DNA from: Epiperipatus broadwayi
Lineage: Eukaryota; Onychophora; Udeonychophora; Euonychophora; Peripatidae
NCBI GenBank assembly: GCA_028023455.1
Contig: JAQFVV010000322.1
Coordinates: 494,001-558,000, forward strand
Reading direction: 5' to 3'
Length of the DNA stretch: 64,000 nt
In this document: piece by piece, positions 35,620-47,559 of the stretch
Numbering within the stretch: position 1 is the first letter of the stretch
Layout of the letters: the number at the start of each line of letters is the position of its first letter
Made by a program: the position numbers and the translations under genes
The notes under the pieces: generated by a model
The model's database searches: none
Told to the model about the DNA's origin: nothing
The model's input: the letters and a program-made list of their open reading frames with translations, nothing else

Positions 35620-36533
35620 TTATATATATTTTCATGACCATAAGCCAAATGTCAATAATGCAGTACAGATAAATATCATTAACAACATTGAATAAGATTT
35701 ACTGCTTTAATGATAAATGATCCCTATTTGAATGCTATAATTTAGACAAATAATACGCTATACCGCTATAATATATATATATACAAAATTTTATTTAATA
35801 AAAGAAATATTAAAATTTACCCCCTTCTTTTTTTTTTTTGCTATTTAAAAATAATTCAATCCCATCTTCATGGATTTTATCATAACTAGAATATTTAACT
35901 ATTTGATATTTTAAGAGTATGAAAATAAAAGAAAATTAGCAGTTGTATAGAAACAACTAATACATTATCTTTTCAGAATTTAAATAAATGATATTTTAAA
36001 AGATTTCAAAGCATTAATTAGCGTGAGCGATGGATTTATTCCATATAGAATTACTTCATTCTATTTGGAGTTGAACAAATAACAATTTTTATACTAAAAA
36101 CACAAAATAATATGTTGACTCATAAAAATATTCTGGCGAGCATACTAATTAATAATACATTATGATTTGAGGGGATGTTAATAACCTTAATTCATGGAGG
36201 TTTAATTAAAAGGAGGAAAGGAAAGATTTTGAGAAATTCAGATTGGCATATTAATAATAAAAGCATACATATAAAGTCAAGTAATAATAAATAATTGATC
36301 ACACCAAAGTTAAAGAAAGTTAGACCATATGAGATAGGATTAGATTTTTTTTAAAAATCATTTGAGAGCAATTTACGTTTACATATTAGAAAGAGATAAA
36401 ATTAAACAATACGTTAGAAGAAATCTTGATAACAGGATTTGAGATTAGTTAGACCAGATTTGGCTTGAAAATCATTACCTTGCACAATTTTAAGAGTCCA
36501 ATTTGACAGTCTGGCTCATGCATGGTATCTAGG
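35620..36533. repeat. Repeat M, copy 2 (about 0.9 kb)
   Basis: Partner of 33325-34236. It ends at 'tctagggatcc', where the similarity stops, followed by unrelated sequence. ORFs at 36449-36658 and 36613-36795 straddle its end and are not called. Confidence 0.88.
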
Positions 36534-37238
36534 GATCCATGTGAGTTCTTAGGTGACAGCAAGGTTCTAGTCAGCATTCCAAAGTTTTCAGGTCGGGCTT
36601 TTACTTCATTTTTTGCAGCAGGATGGTACAATAGTGGAAGATGACACCCCCCCCCCATGGGTCAGAAAGGTGATGGTCTTTCTATTCAATCATATTTTTA
36701 AATTTCAAACCAGCGTGGATTCTGCTAACTGCACAGTTCTCTCAATAGTAGCTAATCCTTGGTGTTTAAAATCAGCCCATTTTATATCATGCTGAGGTAT
36801 TTGTGGAATGCTTTTAATTTCTTATTTCTAGCCCAAAATGTAATCTCTGATCTTACAAAATCTTACATTTCTGTGACTATTGTTTTTGGAGATGCAATCG
36901 TTAGATAATGTTCAAAAATGTATTCAAATCTGTTTCCAGATTGAAAATAGATTTGACAAAATGGTTATAACAAAAGTACACTTCATTAGTTTTAATTCCC
37001 CATTTTATTTTTAGTAAAAACTTTAATTAAAAAATTCCTTCCCAAGATTAAAACAATATTATATTTCCAGCCCTTTAATTATTTTTGGACAATTAAAGGT
37101 TGGATCTTCCTTCTTGGATTTTACAAAAATATATAGTTTAATTTTTAAAAAAAATAATTTAAAAAGAACAAGTTTTATACAGGACATATAATAAACTATT
37201 TATAAAATTAATATTTAGTTAGTGTATTTGCTCCTGTA

Positions 37239-37272
<34 letters not shown>

Positions 37273-37496
37273 ATGAGCCGCACCTATGTACTTTAATATG
37301 AAGAAAAAATAATAATAATAAAAAATATTGAAAAGCTAAAATTTATAATTTTGAGGTGTGCTTCTCAGAAATATACATGAAATACTTATGCACAACTAAA
37401 GGAGTGGGATAGAACATAGGGTTTGAACATAGGTTAGTATTTGGTAAGTAGATAAAACCATGAAGCTCAATCTTAAGCTAAGATTGACTGCTTCAA
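36534..37496. other. Gene-free spacer
   Basis: Includes a run of nine C (36648-36656 region) and an (AT)n(GT)n microsatellite listed separately. Confidence 0.35.
37238..37275. repeat. (AT)n(GT)n microsatellite
   Basis: Alternating AT followed by GT dinucleotides. Confidence 0.9.
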
Positions 37497-37796
37497 TATA
37501 TAGTGGTGGAGGTCAATATGTAAATTGAGATGTTCCATTTTTTTGATAATGGTACACATGAATCTTTTCTGTTGGTGGAATGAGGATACCTTGCAAATAG
37601 CCCAGGCCTCTTTATATTTTCTTTTCCATCATCTCTTTCCTTTCAGTAAAGAAAAGAAAATATAAAGATGATTGGGCTATTGCAAGGGATCCTCATTCCA
37701 TCAATAGAAAAGATTCCTGGGTTCCATTATCAAAAAAAATGGAACGTCTAATTTACATACTGTGCCTAATTTACACATTAATCTTTGCCACTATAT
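37497..37796. mobile_element. Foldback element with about 130-bp arms
   Basis: The left arm (37497-37624) reads 'tatatagtggtggaggtcaa', then 'ttgataatgg', 'ggaatgaggat' and 'tttatattttcttttc'. The right arm (37650-37796) is its inverse, ending 'tgccactatata'. The loop is about 25 bases. The arms diverge by roughly one base in eight, and the right arm contains a short internal repeat ('taatttacata...taatttacaca'). Non-coding; MITE-like. Confidence 0.85.
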
Positions 37797-38249
37797 ATGC
37801 ATATTTTTAATGGTACAGTTCTGTTCAGCAGCATGATTGTGGCAATAGTCTGTCGAAAGCTGGTTCTGTGCATTTAAGACTTTCTTATTAGTTCTATTTT
37901 ATCTTTTCATATTAATTTGAACAGTACAAGTTTGGTAGAATTACATATCATATGAAAACTTTATATACTCTTAACAAACGAATATTTTGTTTTTTAATGT
38001 GTGAGAATGCATTATAAGTATGCATTACATGTATTAATTTATTTTATATGTGTAAAAAAATAAACTATCCCTTGAGTTATAGTGTTATGGAAATGGTTAT
38101 CTATATACTTGTTAATAAATATTAATTTGTTTATTATTAACACTATATTTATTATTTGCAGAATTTTCCTATAATCAGATATGATGATTGACTCACATTT
38201 TTCTGGTAGTAACTAGCATTAAAAGAAATATACTCACAATAGTGGAAGA
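37797..38249. other. AT-rich spacer
   Basis: Nothing recognised. Confidence 0.3.
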
Positions 38250-38315
38250 TAATAAACATCACATGATCACTATTTCTTATGCTTGCTTATAAAACTTTAA
38301 TAGTAGTGAAAGATG
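38250..38315. repeat. Foldback/MITE family G, fragment
   Basis: 'aaacatcacatgatcactat' then 'ttcttatgcttg' matches the ends of the family members at 8.2 and 39.7 kb; only one end is present. Confidence 0.55.
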
Positions 38316-39195
38316 CTATGGATGACCATGATTGCAACATCTTCCAGATAAACTTCTTTTTTTATAGATAGAATATGTAATAGCCTTGAATATATGTAAT
38401 AAGATCACCCCAGATTAGAGGCATTAATCAAGAAGTGTTATCTGGTGAGAGTTCATGTATTCTCAGTCACCTTGTAGGCTATTCATTACAATATATCTAT
38501 ATTTAGAAAAAAATACTATTATTTCCTGCTTTATCACTACTGAATTTTTAATTATTTTTATTGCTTCAATCAACAGTTTATCAGATATTGTAATATAACC
38601 AGATTTTTGTGATATCATTTTAAAACACTTTTTTTAAAAAAAAATCTTTTTATCTTTATGGTAAAAAAAAAAAAAGAAAAAGATAAACACAACCATTTGT
38701 TGAGTAAAATTTTTTGTAGTTATTGACTCACTATTGATTAAATTAATATCACAATTAAGAATTTCCAGTCTGCTAAAGCTATTCTTAATATTGCTTTTTC
38801 TTTTCCAGAGACTTTTGCAAAGAAAGAAAACAAATCAAAATTGCTATGAGTCGTGGAAATATATATGTACCAATATTTAATGTCAAAGTTAGGCGAAGAA
38901 TATGGTTAATGATGAAATCGTTACCAATTTTATGTGTTTATATATATATATATGTGTGTGTGTATATATATATTTATTTTTGTAAATAAAGTATGCACTG
39001 AACTCTGTTAATTATATGCCAATTAATTTATATATGCAAAAGTTTTACAATATAAAACTGAAGGTATGGTTGTGTATGTACAAAAAAAGTTCTGTAGAAA
39101 TGGACAGATATATTTAAGTAAGAGAGTATAGAAATGTTTACACACACATGTCCAAAGAATGTTTCTTGAAAGTTTGGAATGATAGTATTTTAGTT
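38316..39195. other. AT-rich spacer with a (TA)/(TG) microsatellite
   Basis: The microsatellite is at about 38938-38973. Nothing else recognised. Confidence 0.35.
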
Positions 39196-39384
39196 GTATT
39201 TATATATTGGACTTATTTCCATCATCTAGTATAAGTATTAAATGAATGTTTTTAGAAAAACTTAACTTTATTTAAACATTCCAAGTACATTCTTATGTAT
39301 TTGAAATATTTAAATAAAGTTAAATTTTTCTAAAGACATTCAATATTTATATTAGATGATGGAAATAGTCCAATATGTAAATAC
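39196..39384. repeat. Hairpin with about 78-bp arms
   Basis: 'gtatttatatattggactta' and onward (39196-39275) pairs with the inverse at 39309-39384, which ends 'gatgatggaaatagtccaat'. The loop is about 33 bases. Pairing is about 85-90% with small gaps. A direct repeat, 'catgtccaaaga', lies outside both arms (near 39148 and 39389), suggesting an insertion or a duplicated flank. Confidence 0.8.
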
Positions 39385-39704
39385 AAACATGTCCAAAGAT
39401 GTTTTACAAATATAGACTATCTTTTCAAAAGATTTATATTTAATTTCATTTAGCTATATATATATTTATTATTTATTATTAGTATAATAAATTCTTAAGT
39501 TTTATTTTTTGTTGTTTGTTTATTGTGGTTGCTACTCAGCTATTATTCTATAGGGCACACAGTAGGTTGTTGCAGTCAACAAATTGCAGCAACTTAGTAT
39601 TATTTGCACAAGAACTTGTAAGCAATAGCAAAATAGCACAGGTGACATCAGAACCTGTGAAAATAAGAGTACATTGGGTGATTGAAAGATTTGCAACTTC
39701 CTTA
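39385..39704. other. AT-rich spacer
   Basis: The two overlapping ORFs on opposite strands (39516-39707 and 39532-39714) have no family motifs. Confidence 0.3.
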
Positions 39705-39838
39705 TAAACATCACATGACTATCTCCTCTTATGCTTGTGTATAACTGCTGTTAAAACAGGCAAATATATATAGTGAGTTTTGCCTGTTTTAACAACAGTT
39801 ATACACAAGCATAAGAGGAGATGGCCATGTGATGTTTA
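39705..39838. mobile_element. Foldback family G, palindromic junction
   Basis: About 60-bp arms ('aaacatcacatgactatctc...gttaaaacaggcaaa' and the inverse 'ttttgcctgttttaacaaca...ggccatgtgatgttt') meet across a 13-base loop (39765-39777). Only a few mismatches separate the arms. The loop-proximal sequence is the same TIR ('aacaggcaaa') seen at 7475, so this looks like two family G ends fused head to head. Confidence 0.85.
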
Positions 39839-40099
39839 TTGACTTAAAACCAATCCTGACTAATAGGATAGCGGTGGCTATGGTTATTAAAGAACCAAAG
39901 ACACCAAAACATATGGGTACTGAACTGGGTTCAGACCATATGACTATACAAGCTAATCGGCTTGGATTGAAAACATTATGGTGTTTTCTGTTTAAAGCTC
40001 ATAGTTTTATAGTTAAATGGAGATAAAAGGTGGTTGGTGGAGGGTTGCATTAGATTCTAAGATCTAGATGCAGTGTTCTCAGATCCAAGGCTCCTCATT
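39839..40099. other. Interior of a possible family G element
   Basis: Less AT-rich, with a 65-codon ORF (39829-40026) lacking motifs. It lies between two family G ends, so it may be element interior. Confidence 0.35.
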
Positions 40100-40250
40100 G
40101 ACAAAGGCCATAAGCCAGAAACTAGTCTGGGGATATTGGATGAGTAGGCACTAGATGGGGATTTTATGCACAAGCCTTCTGGCATTCATTGATTATTCTA
40201 TCTTGCTGTGTGTGGCAAAATAAATATAAGGAGTTTTGCTTGTTTTAATA
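40100..40250. repeat. Foldback/MITE family G, inverted end
   Basis: The reverse complement matches 7475-7580 closely ('gatgagtaggcactagatgg', 'gattttatgcacaa', 'cttgctgtgtgtgg', 'gagttttgcttgttttaa'). Confidence 0.75.
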
Positions 40251-40269
40251 ACTTCCTTATGTATGAAAT

Positions 40270-41830
40270 AGACAAATTCTGATACAATGGCATTATAAAA
40301 TGCTATAAAGGAATTAGAATATCAACAGTGCAGCAGATTGGTGCCTATAGTCAGAGCATATAGAGAGTAAAAAAGATAGAGAATGACAAGCTAAAGGTAG
40401 CAATAGTGATGGGCTGGTGGGCAAAAACATATTATTAGAGTGAAGAGACTTTGTGAGTCAACACCTTTAGAAGAAGTAGATTACTTGGAGTTAAAAGAGA
40501 AATTAAGAGTACACTCCCAACTTGTGATGACAAAATCGGTCTCAAGCTTGCATTTTAGAAACAGGAGACAAGCACAAACTGAGAAATATCAAGAATTAAC
40601 ACAGCACTGAAAGTGTTAATAAAAGGTTGTAATTTTAATTCTAAATTGAATGACATGCTTATCAATCATTTGTTATGACTGACAAAATAGTAAGTTCTCC
40701 TCAGCAAGTCAATGCTGACATATAAGCAGGCAGTTGACAAATGCATAACCCATGAATTAGATTTGAAAAATGCTATGGAACTTTAATACATTAGACATGT
40801 CAACATTTAAAATGACAGTAAATAAAATGGATGCTGAAACTATGAGCTGTAAAAGTCCTATGAAAGCCTGTACATGCTACTGTTGTGGTGAAAAATGTCA
40901 TGTGAAGGAAGACGTGTAAATTTAAATATGAAAGATATCATACAAACAGGAAAACCAGACATTTATCACATGATTGCCATGCAAAGAATAAAAATAAGTG
41001 GGATTTACGTGCAAATTGCAGGAAGGCGGAGATAAGACTAAACAGTTAAAATAATAAATGGTATTGGCAATAAACATATTTTGCTGTGTATGTGTTTATG
41101 GACAAAAAATTAATATGGGAATTGATAGCAGTGCAGGATTATCCTTAATCTCACAAAAGGATTTGATAAACTAAAATGAGCATTACTAATGAGAAAGTGG
41201 AAGTGATAACCACAGATGTGAATGGCAATGGAATTGAAATACATGGAAAAGTAATGGTAGAACATCAAGATGAAGTCTAAAATAAAGTTACTATCTCTTT
41301 ACTTTGTAAAGTGTGAGACCATAATTCTAGGAAAGAATTGTTTTTGGCTGCTATGAATTCAAAGAGGTAAAAAAGACAATTTGCAATGATATTGCAAATT
41401 GGAGAGGGGAGTCTGGGCAGGTAGAAGAGATAGTAATATCAAGAATATAAAAATTATAGCATTGTGGTCAAACAGGAGTTGAGAAATGGAGCGACAGTTA
41501 AACATTGTGAAGACTCTCAGTCTATTACTAAGATGCTGCTGAAAAATAATAGAAACTTGAATTAAAACAACTCATCCATGTCAGAGAGTACATTTAGATT
41601 AGATCATATTGGTTCATTTAATGGCAATATCTTCTTGATGTTTATAGATTCATATTCTAAGTGAACAGAATACAAAAGTGTTAAAAATACAAGTGTGGAA
41701 AATAATATGAAAGCTTTGAGCAAAATATTTGTATAACATGGATGCCAAAAACTATAATCTCCAACAATGATGCTGATTTTGCATCTACTTTATTCAAAGA
41801 CTTGACTAAATTCAATCTCTGGTAAAAGAC
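40270..41830 (+). pseudogene. Degenerate Ty3/gypsy element: gag, protease and integrase relics, RT lost
   Basis: Fragments of a gypsy polyprotein appear in order on the plus strand. Gag C-terminus: DMLINHL... and TYKQAVDKCITHELDLKNAMEL (about 40660-40790, in pieces). Two zinc-knuckle-like blocks follow: CYCCGEKCH (about 40875-40905) and a CKFKYE...HLSHDCH block (about 40915-40985). A pepsin-like protease relic, GIDSSAGLSLISQK, lies near 41116-41160. An integrase-core relic has HIGSFNGNIFLMFIDSYSK (about 41605-41660) and PKTIISNNDADFAS across frames (about 41742-41790). The reverse transcriptase and RNase H, about 1.5-2 kb in such elements, are missing between 41340 and 41570, so there is a large internal deletion. 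Stops and shifts are everywhere. Confidence 0.7.
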
Positions 41831-41839
41831 CAATAGACT

Positions 41840-42062
41840 GATGTTTCCAAAGAATTTTTGCCAATTGTGTTATTATTTGTTTAAATAAATCATAATTCCT
41901 TATTTTAGCATTTGTCTCTCATTGCAATCAATAATGCATCTGAGTCTAGTAGGATATAAAAAGTTTTTATCATGTGACACTGGAATGTGGAGCTGTGTGC
42001 AGATTACCCTTGGGCAATTTTCATGCTAGCTGTGCATTTTTGACCATTACAGGGGTTGGTTT
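41840..42062. repeat. Dispersed repeat N, copy 1
   Basis: Matches 54730-54985 in the same orientation ('ctgatgtttcc', 'caattgtgttatt', 'ttccttatt', 'agcatttgtct', 'gagtctagt', 'tcatgtgaca', 'agctgtgcattttt'). The two copies bracket the cluster of gypsy-related sequences. Confidence 0.7.
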
Positions 42063-42586
42063 TTTTTATGTAAGTGGTTCACCAACATGGAACTAGATGT
42101 ATAACCAAGTATCCCTGAGATTAAATGTCCAATTTCAATTGTATATTGATTGGAAAATGCTTAACAGATTTTAATACTAGAAACAATGATAATGAATAAC
42201 TTTATTTTTTATTTGACATATTAAAGTGAAGAAGGAAGAGATTTTAAATTCATTAAAAATTAGTGATTGATTGCAAAAATAAAATAAAAAGAATAGTAAA
42301 TATATTTTTCGCTAAGAAAATTTTATTTGACAAATTATTGCTAGTAATGAGTTAATGAATATATACATATATCACATACATCACTACATGGCTGAAAAAT
42401 AGAAAAAGAAAATCAAAATATAACCCATGTAAAATTTTGTTTTCTCTATTAATTACTAATAAAACACTATATGTGTGTGTGTGTGATTTCATGATGCTTA
42501 AAAGAATGAAATTATTTTATTAATTTGATAATGAATTTTATAGTATTATTGTCAATATAGAAATAAATCAAATTAAGTGTATATAT
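42063..42586. other. AT-rich spacer
   Basis: Nothing recognised. A (GT)n run lies near 42470. Confidence 0.3.
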
Positions 42587-44206
42587 TGTACCGCCAGCCT
42601 TCTTTTATTTGTCAACGAAGAGATGGAAACATCTATTTTCTTTTAGATCTATTTATTCAATTCCTTTCATTTAGTTTCTATTACTATCTTTGAAGGCTTC
42701 CGATCTTTCAGGTAGATAAATAATATCACTGTTAGCAAGCTACCAATATTATTAACTCTCTGCTACTAAATTATAACATTGGTCATCCTAGCACTTTATT
42801 TCTTTTAAGGAAAAAACTTTTAGGCACCAATTAATTACAGGTAATTAACATACTTGCTCAACCAGCTATGAATTTAGTACCTGACCTCACAGCTAGCTCA
42901 TCAGACTTTAGCTATTTTCAATTCTTCGCCTATACTACAATATCTGTTCTCAATATTTATGTCACAAATATTTGACCAATAAAATGCTTATACATTATTA
43001 ATTCTATGGCATAAATTTCTCCCTTACTTTCAACCTTACTTAACAATAATTAAAATATTTATTTCCAGCTTTCCTTAAATGCTCATTCTTGTCTTATAAT
43101 AAATGCATACCCACATTATATCAAAGTATACATTTAATATGTTCAAATTACATATATACACATTTAAATAATAAAATAAAACACATTTAATTATATAATG
43201 CACACACATAATTAACAAGATCTTTGATTTAAAAGTTTTATTACGAAAGCTAAGCTAATGCATGTAGATAGATCATTAATAGTTTTATATTTGGTTAAAT
43301 TTAAATTATAGTTCTTGAAGTGTTTAATATTTGAAGACAAAATGAATGTTTACCTAGGATTTGAACACGCAAATAAGGCAACATAGCTTCTGCTGGCTCT
43401 CCTGATTCCAACTGATTGGGATTTATAGGAATTTACTTGTGGGTCTTAGCATGGACACTCTGATGATTTCAAATTTTATATGAACATGATTTCTCTCTCA
43501 AACTTACTGCAGAGAGGTTCAGGCTATCCACACGATCCGATGGGTTCAGCAACATATTCTAGATGATAGGACGTTTATTCTGAGATATTTAGATCAATTT
43601 TGATGAATTCTGAATAATTAATAACTTTTAATGATTTTTATTTTATGAATGCCTGAATGATCTAACAATACAAAATTTCCCTTTTGTATCTAGTGTTCCT
43701 TATCTTAGGATCGATCGAGCAATTTGATGCAATCCTATTGCGCTTTCATTCTTTTTATTTAAGAGTTCAATCTTTGTTTTAATTCTTCTATTGATTGTTT
43801 TATTTTAATCAAATAGTAGTACTTAGTTCCTTTATTTGTTAATTATTTCCATTGCTTTGATTTTAGGTTTTCAGTTCTTTTATCTACATTGCATTAACTT
43901 TCTATTTTATCATTAAAAAATTCTTTTTTTTTATCTATTGTTTATGGACACACACATTCCCTATTACAAGACAAAAGGAGTGATTTATTTTAATAATTTA
44001 AAACTAACGCTAATCGTTTTTTTTTAATTATTATTTATTACTGAAATCTTTCCTCCTCCCCTTTTTGTTTTTTTCCTTTTCTCAAACTTTCATGAAAATC
44101 TTTCTGAAATTTAAACTAACTTTTAAAAATAACATTTTTTAAAATTTTCTTTTAATAAAATTCACTCATTAACTACTAGAAATACGTAACAATCTACATC
44201 AGTACA
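42587..44206 (-). mobile_element. Solo LTR of the 48-54 kb gypsy family (about 1.62 kb)
   Basis: Homologous in the same orientation to the 3' LTR at 48461-50040. Shared blocks are 'ttttagg' then 'caccaatt/gccagtt', 'agcaagctaccaat', 'cacagctagctcatca/cccagctagctcatca', 'gatttgaa' near 43361/49291, and 'atctacatcagtaca' at the right end against 'gatgtacctcggtaca'. It starts TG and ends CA, and is flanked by ATAT on both sides (42583-42586 and 44207-44210). No polypurine tract or primer-binding site adjoins it, which fits LTR-LTR recombination that removed the body. Divergence from the 48 kb LTR is high. Confidence 0.75.
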
Positions 44207-44340
44207 ATATATATGTAATATCTATTAGTTGAACACGATGGAAAGTTAATATTAGGTATAAAGCAATAATCAATGAGGGACACAATGTGGAAGGCAGAGG
44301 AATGGCTTTGGTATGGAACCAGTGAGTTCTTACATAAAGC

Positions 44341-45450
44341 ATGATGGAGTGGATCAACAAAGCACAAGTAATTAATATTAAAAAAAAAAAATTAAGTTAT
44401 AAAATAGATACGTTTTTTGTTGTTGTTGTCTTTCCCAATATCGAAACTGAAAGGCAAAATGATAGTTCAACACCTGAGGAGGTAGCTTGGGGAAAAAACT
44501 GCACCATCACTTTTAAAAATCCTGAAGTTGATGAAAAAGCAGACAAGCCCATAGAAATGCAAATGCTGATGAATGATATGATAGAACTGTTAAACAAAAA
44601 TGAGCAAGAAATAAAAGAAGTGATAATGTGAAGCCAACAAACTGTAGCAGAAATTGGATCAAACTCATCATGCAATGGAAGGATTAGAGAAAAAATAGGG
44701 CAAAATATTAGAATTAAAACAAGAAATGGGATCAATGAAAGAAAATATTAATGATATTAGAGAGGATATAAGATCAGAAAGTTAAAGAATAAATGAGATG
44801 GAAGAAGAAATAGTGCAGATAAAGTATTGGAGGAAAACAAACAGATACAGGATCTAAAAATACAGACAGAGTTGAATGAAAAGAATAGCATTTCATGGAA
44901 ACAGAAATAAAAAGGATCTCAAATATCAATATATTCTGAAACAGGAGTGAGGTACAAAAAAATCAGGGAGGCTCATCTACTTGTAGTAAAAATGATTCAG
45001 GTGAAAGGATTTAGGGTTGATGTTGGGAGAGAGTCTGCTAGCACAACTTGAAAGCTTCAAAGAGCTGTTTTATTTTTAATGAATTCTTGAAGAACGATTA
45101 GCAGTAGTTTTGCAATCATCTGCATGGAACTGCAAAAGACTAGTGACATTGCATGATGATTAAACTACAGAATTTTCAAACATACCAACAGTAGATATTA
45201 GCTTATAAAAGTGATTTTACTCATATGGGTAAGGTGGACATAATTTATCATGAAATTATCAGGACCTTCTTTAAAAAAAACCTTATACTACAGTAGTGGA
45301 TAAAAGTCTAAGCATATTAATAAGAAACCTCCAAGTTAAAATAGCAAAAAGAAAAGAACCACCAGAACAGGCTAGGAGATTAGTTAACTGTGGTTATACG
45401 AATAACAAAACCCCAAATAGTATTTGGCATAAACTGTCAAAGGTGAGGAG
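44341..45450 (+). pseudogene. Gypsy-type gag relic (coiled-coil gag)
   Basis: The first frame (44341-44631) gives a glutamate/lysine-rich peptide with MQMLMNDMIELLNKNEQEI, likely coiled coil. Shifted frames continue with similar charged text. Near 45090-45160 a frame reads LAVVLQSSAWNCKRLVTL, resembling the gag 'L...L-G-A---L--L' helix. Near 45290-45420 a frame gives TVVDKSLSILIRNLQVKIAK and EPPEQARRLVNCGYTNN, typical of the gag C-terminal half of insect-type gypsy elements. There are many stops. No zinc knuckle was found. It is on the opposite strand to the neighbouring solo LTR, so it belongs to a different insertion. Confidence 0.5.
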
Positions 45451-47559
45451 TATGTAGGAGTTAATTAGGATTGATATTTGACAGGCTTGATTACAAGTTT
45501 GTGTAGTATAGATTTTTTTTTTTTTTCAAATATATGTATCGTTACAAATAATTTTTGGGGGTGTATTTTATACTAACTAAAGTCTTTTATTTATTTATTT
45601 ATTTTCCCAGACAATACTTGTATGAAGCAATATATATGTGCTTCACATATATAATTTAAAAGATTTATTAGAAATTTTAAATTAAAAATTTTGCAAGATT
45701 TTTACTAGATGGAAAATATATAAGTATGTGCACAGATAAAATGTATATGGCCTCATTAAATCTAAATCGATTTAAGTAATTTAAAACAAAATATTTTATT
45801 AATTAACAATTGTAAAGTTATTTTATAATTAGGTGGGTGGAAATGACATTTTTATACAAATAATTAAATTTAGATAAACCTATCGGCTAATTAGGAGTAA
45901 ATATCATATGTTGCTTAGTCAAAACATCTTTTATTTTGTTATAATCTTGTTTCAAAACTAATTTTTGTAAAGTCTATAATTGGTCAGTAAGCCACAGACC
46001 ACAATGAAGTGTAGGACTAATCTGCAACCAATGAATGGATATATGAAATCAAATCACAATGAAAACTGATAAGGCAAGTCAGTGAACTATAAATAGGGGT
46101 CTCAGAAGATAGTTCATTATGATTATGTTTATGCTTTGATTTTTTATTACTATTCATCCATTCTGTCTTGATCATCAAAGTCACTTAAAAAATATTATGA
46201 AAGAATAGAGAAACCTGCCATCTGCTCCACTCTAGCCAAGCTGGCATGGTGCGAGCTTAGGTCCATCATGAAGTAGAGGAGTTTCCATAATGTACTGAAC
46301 AACCATTACATTGATTGTTGCATCAAGATTATAATTATATGCTACCTAACTTCAAAATTGTCTATACCTTTGGAAAAGAAACTAGCCTTCTTTCAGTGAG
46401 AGAAACACCATTGGATGATGCCTATTGAATAAAATAGAAACACATATTAATGAAGACTGTTAGTCAGCAAGAATGATTTCAGAAGCTTTTCAGAATATCA
46501 AGAAACATAGCTATGTTAATGCCTACTGTGCTGCAAAAAGTCTACAGGTAACTGAATTCAGAACATGAACTATTAATGATGAAAAGGGTTATTTGTATGA
46601 ACTTTGATTATATACTATTATAACTTTATTTTACTAATATTAGATATTTAATCTCCTGTATCTGTATATTTGATTTCCACGGAAATTTTGTTAGGATTTA
46701 TTTTACATAAAAAAAAGTATATGTTTGGAAATCAGAATGGTGATGGCTCGCTAATTTTATTAGACATACTACAGTTCAAACGGCATAACATAAAAAGAAA
46801 ATATTTGTAATAAAACAACTAGCCAATAATTGCAAACTCTTACCATTCTCTAAAAAGTTTCTTTTGAATTATTTTTGTTAATGACTTGAAATTAATAATG
46901 ATCATTTTGACTAGCCTGCAATGTATTAAGAGTTAGAATAACAATTTAATCATTAATGTAAATAATGCAGATTAATGACTTCTGGATGGAATAAAGGGCT
47001 GCATAGACTGATTAAATAAATTAAGGAAGATTGTTTTCATAGTTATAAAAGTTTAGTTTTAAGCAAAGTAACTTCACATATTTGAGCTAGACAGGCATGG
47101 GAAAGGATATTTATGTGTATTAAATTTTGGTACTGTTTTTGGTAATGTTCATGTCAGCCATGTGATGGCATTGATGCTATGCAAAAACACAGAAATATTA
47201 CGCTACCAGGCCGCCAGCATAAAAATTAATTTTTAATATCTTTATATATTAATGTATGCTAGCATATCTACAAAATCAACAAGTTTGTTGATTTGTTATT
47301 TAGTTGATGATGTGGAATAATATATTTATATAAATGAGAAGTTGGATGATAGAAATTAAAATAAGTTCAAAACAATTTTTTTTTTTTAAATTTTATTCTC
47401 ACACTGTTATGTAAGATGGAACTCGTTTGTAAATAATTTAGACAAGTTATATTTATTATATATGTATACTTAATCAAACCAGATATGTATTAATTAATTA
47501 CACATTAGAAGACCAATAGTTAAATACATGTCTGCTAATTTAATCTTTGGAATGCTTCA
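45451..47559. other. Gene-free spacer, possible old LTR promoter
   Basis: Mostly AT-rich. At 46088-46095 there is TATAAATA followed by 'ggggtctcagaag', a core-promoter-like arrangement such as LTRs carry, but no partner LTR was found. The block 46200-46560 is less AT-rich and unassigned. Confidence 0.35.

Noticed and set aside
46088-46110. TATA-box promoter of a host gene or LTR
   Set aside because: A good TATAAATA exists, but AT-rich DNA yields many by chance, and no transcript, partner LTR or ORF follows.
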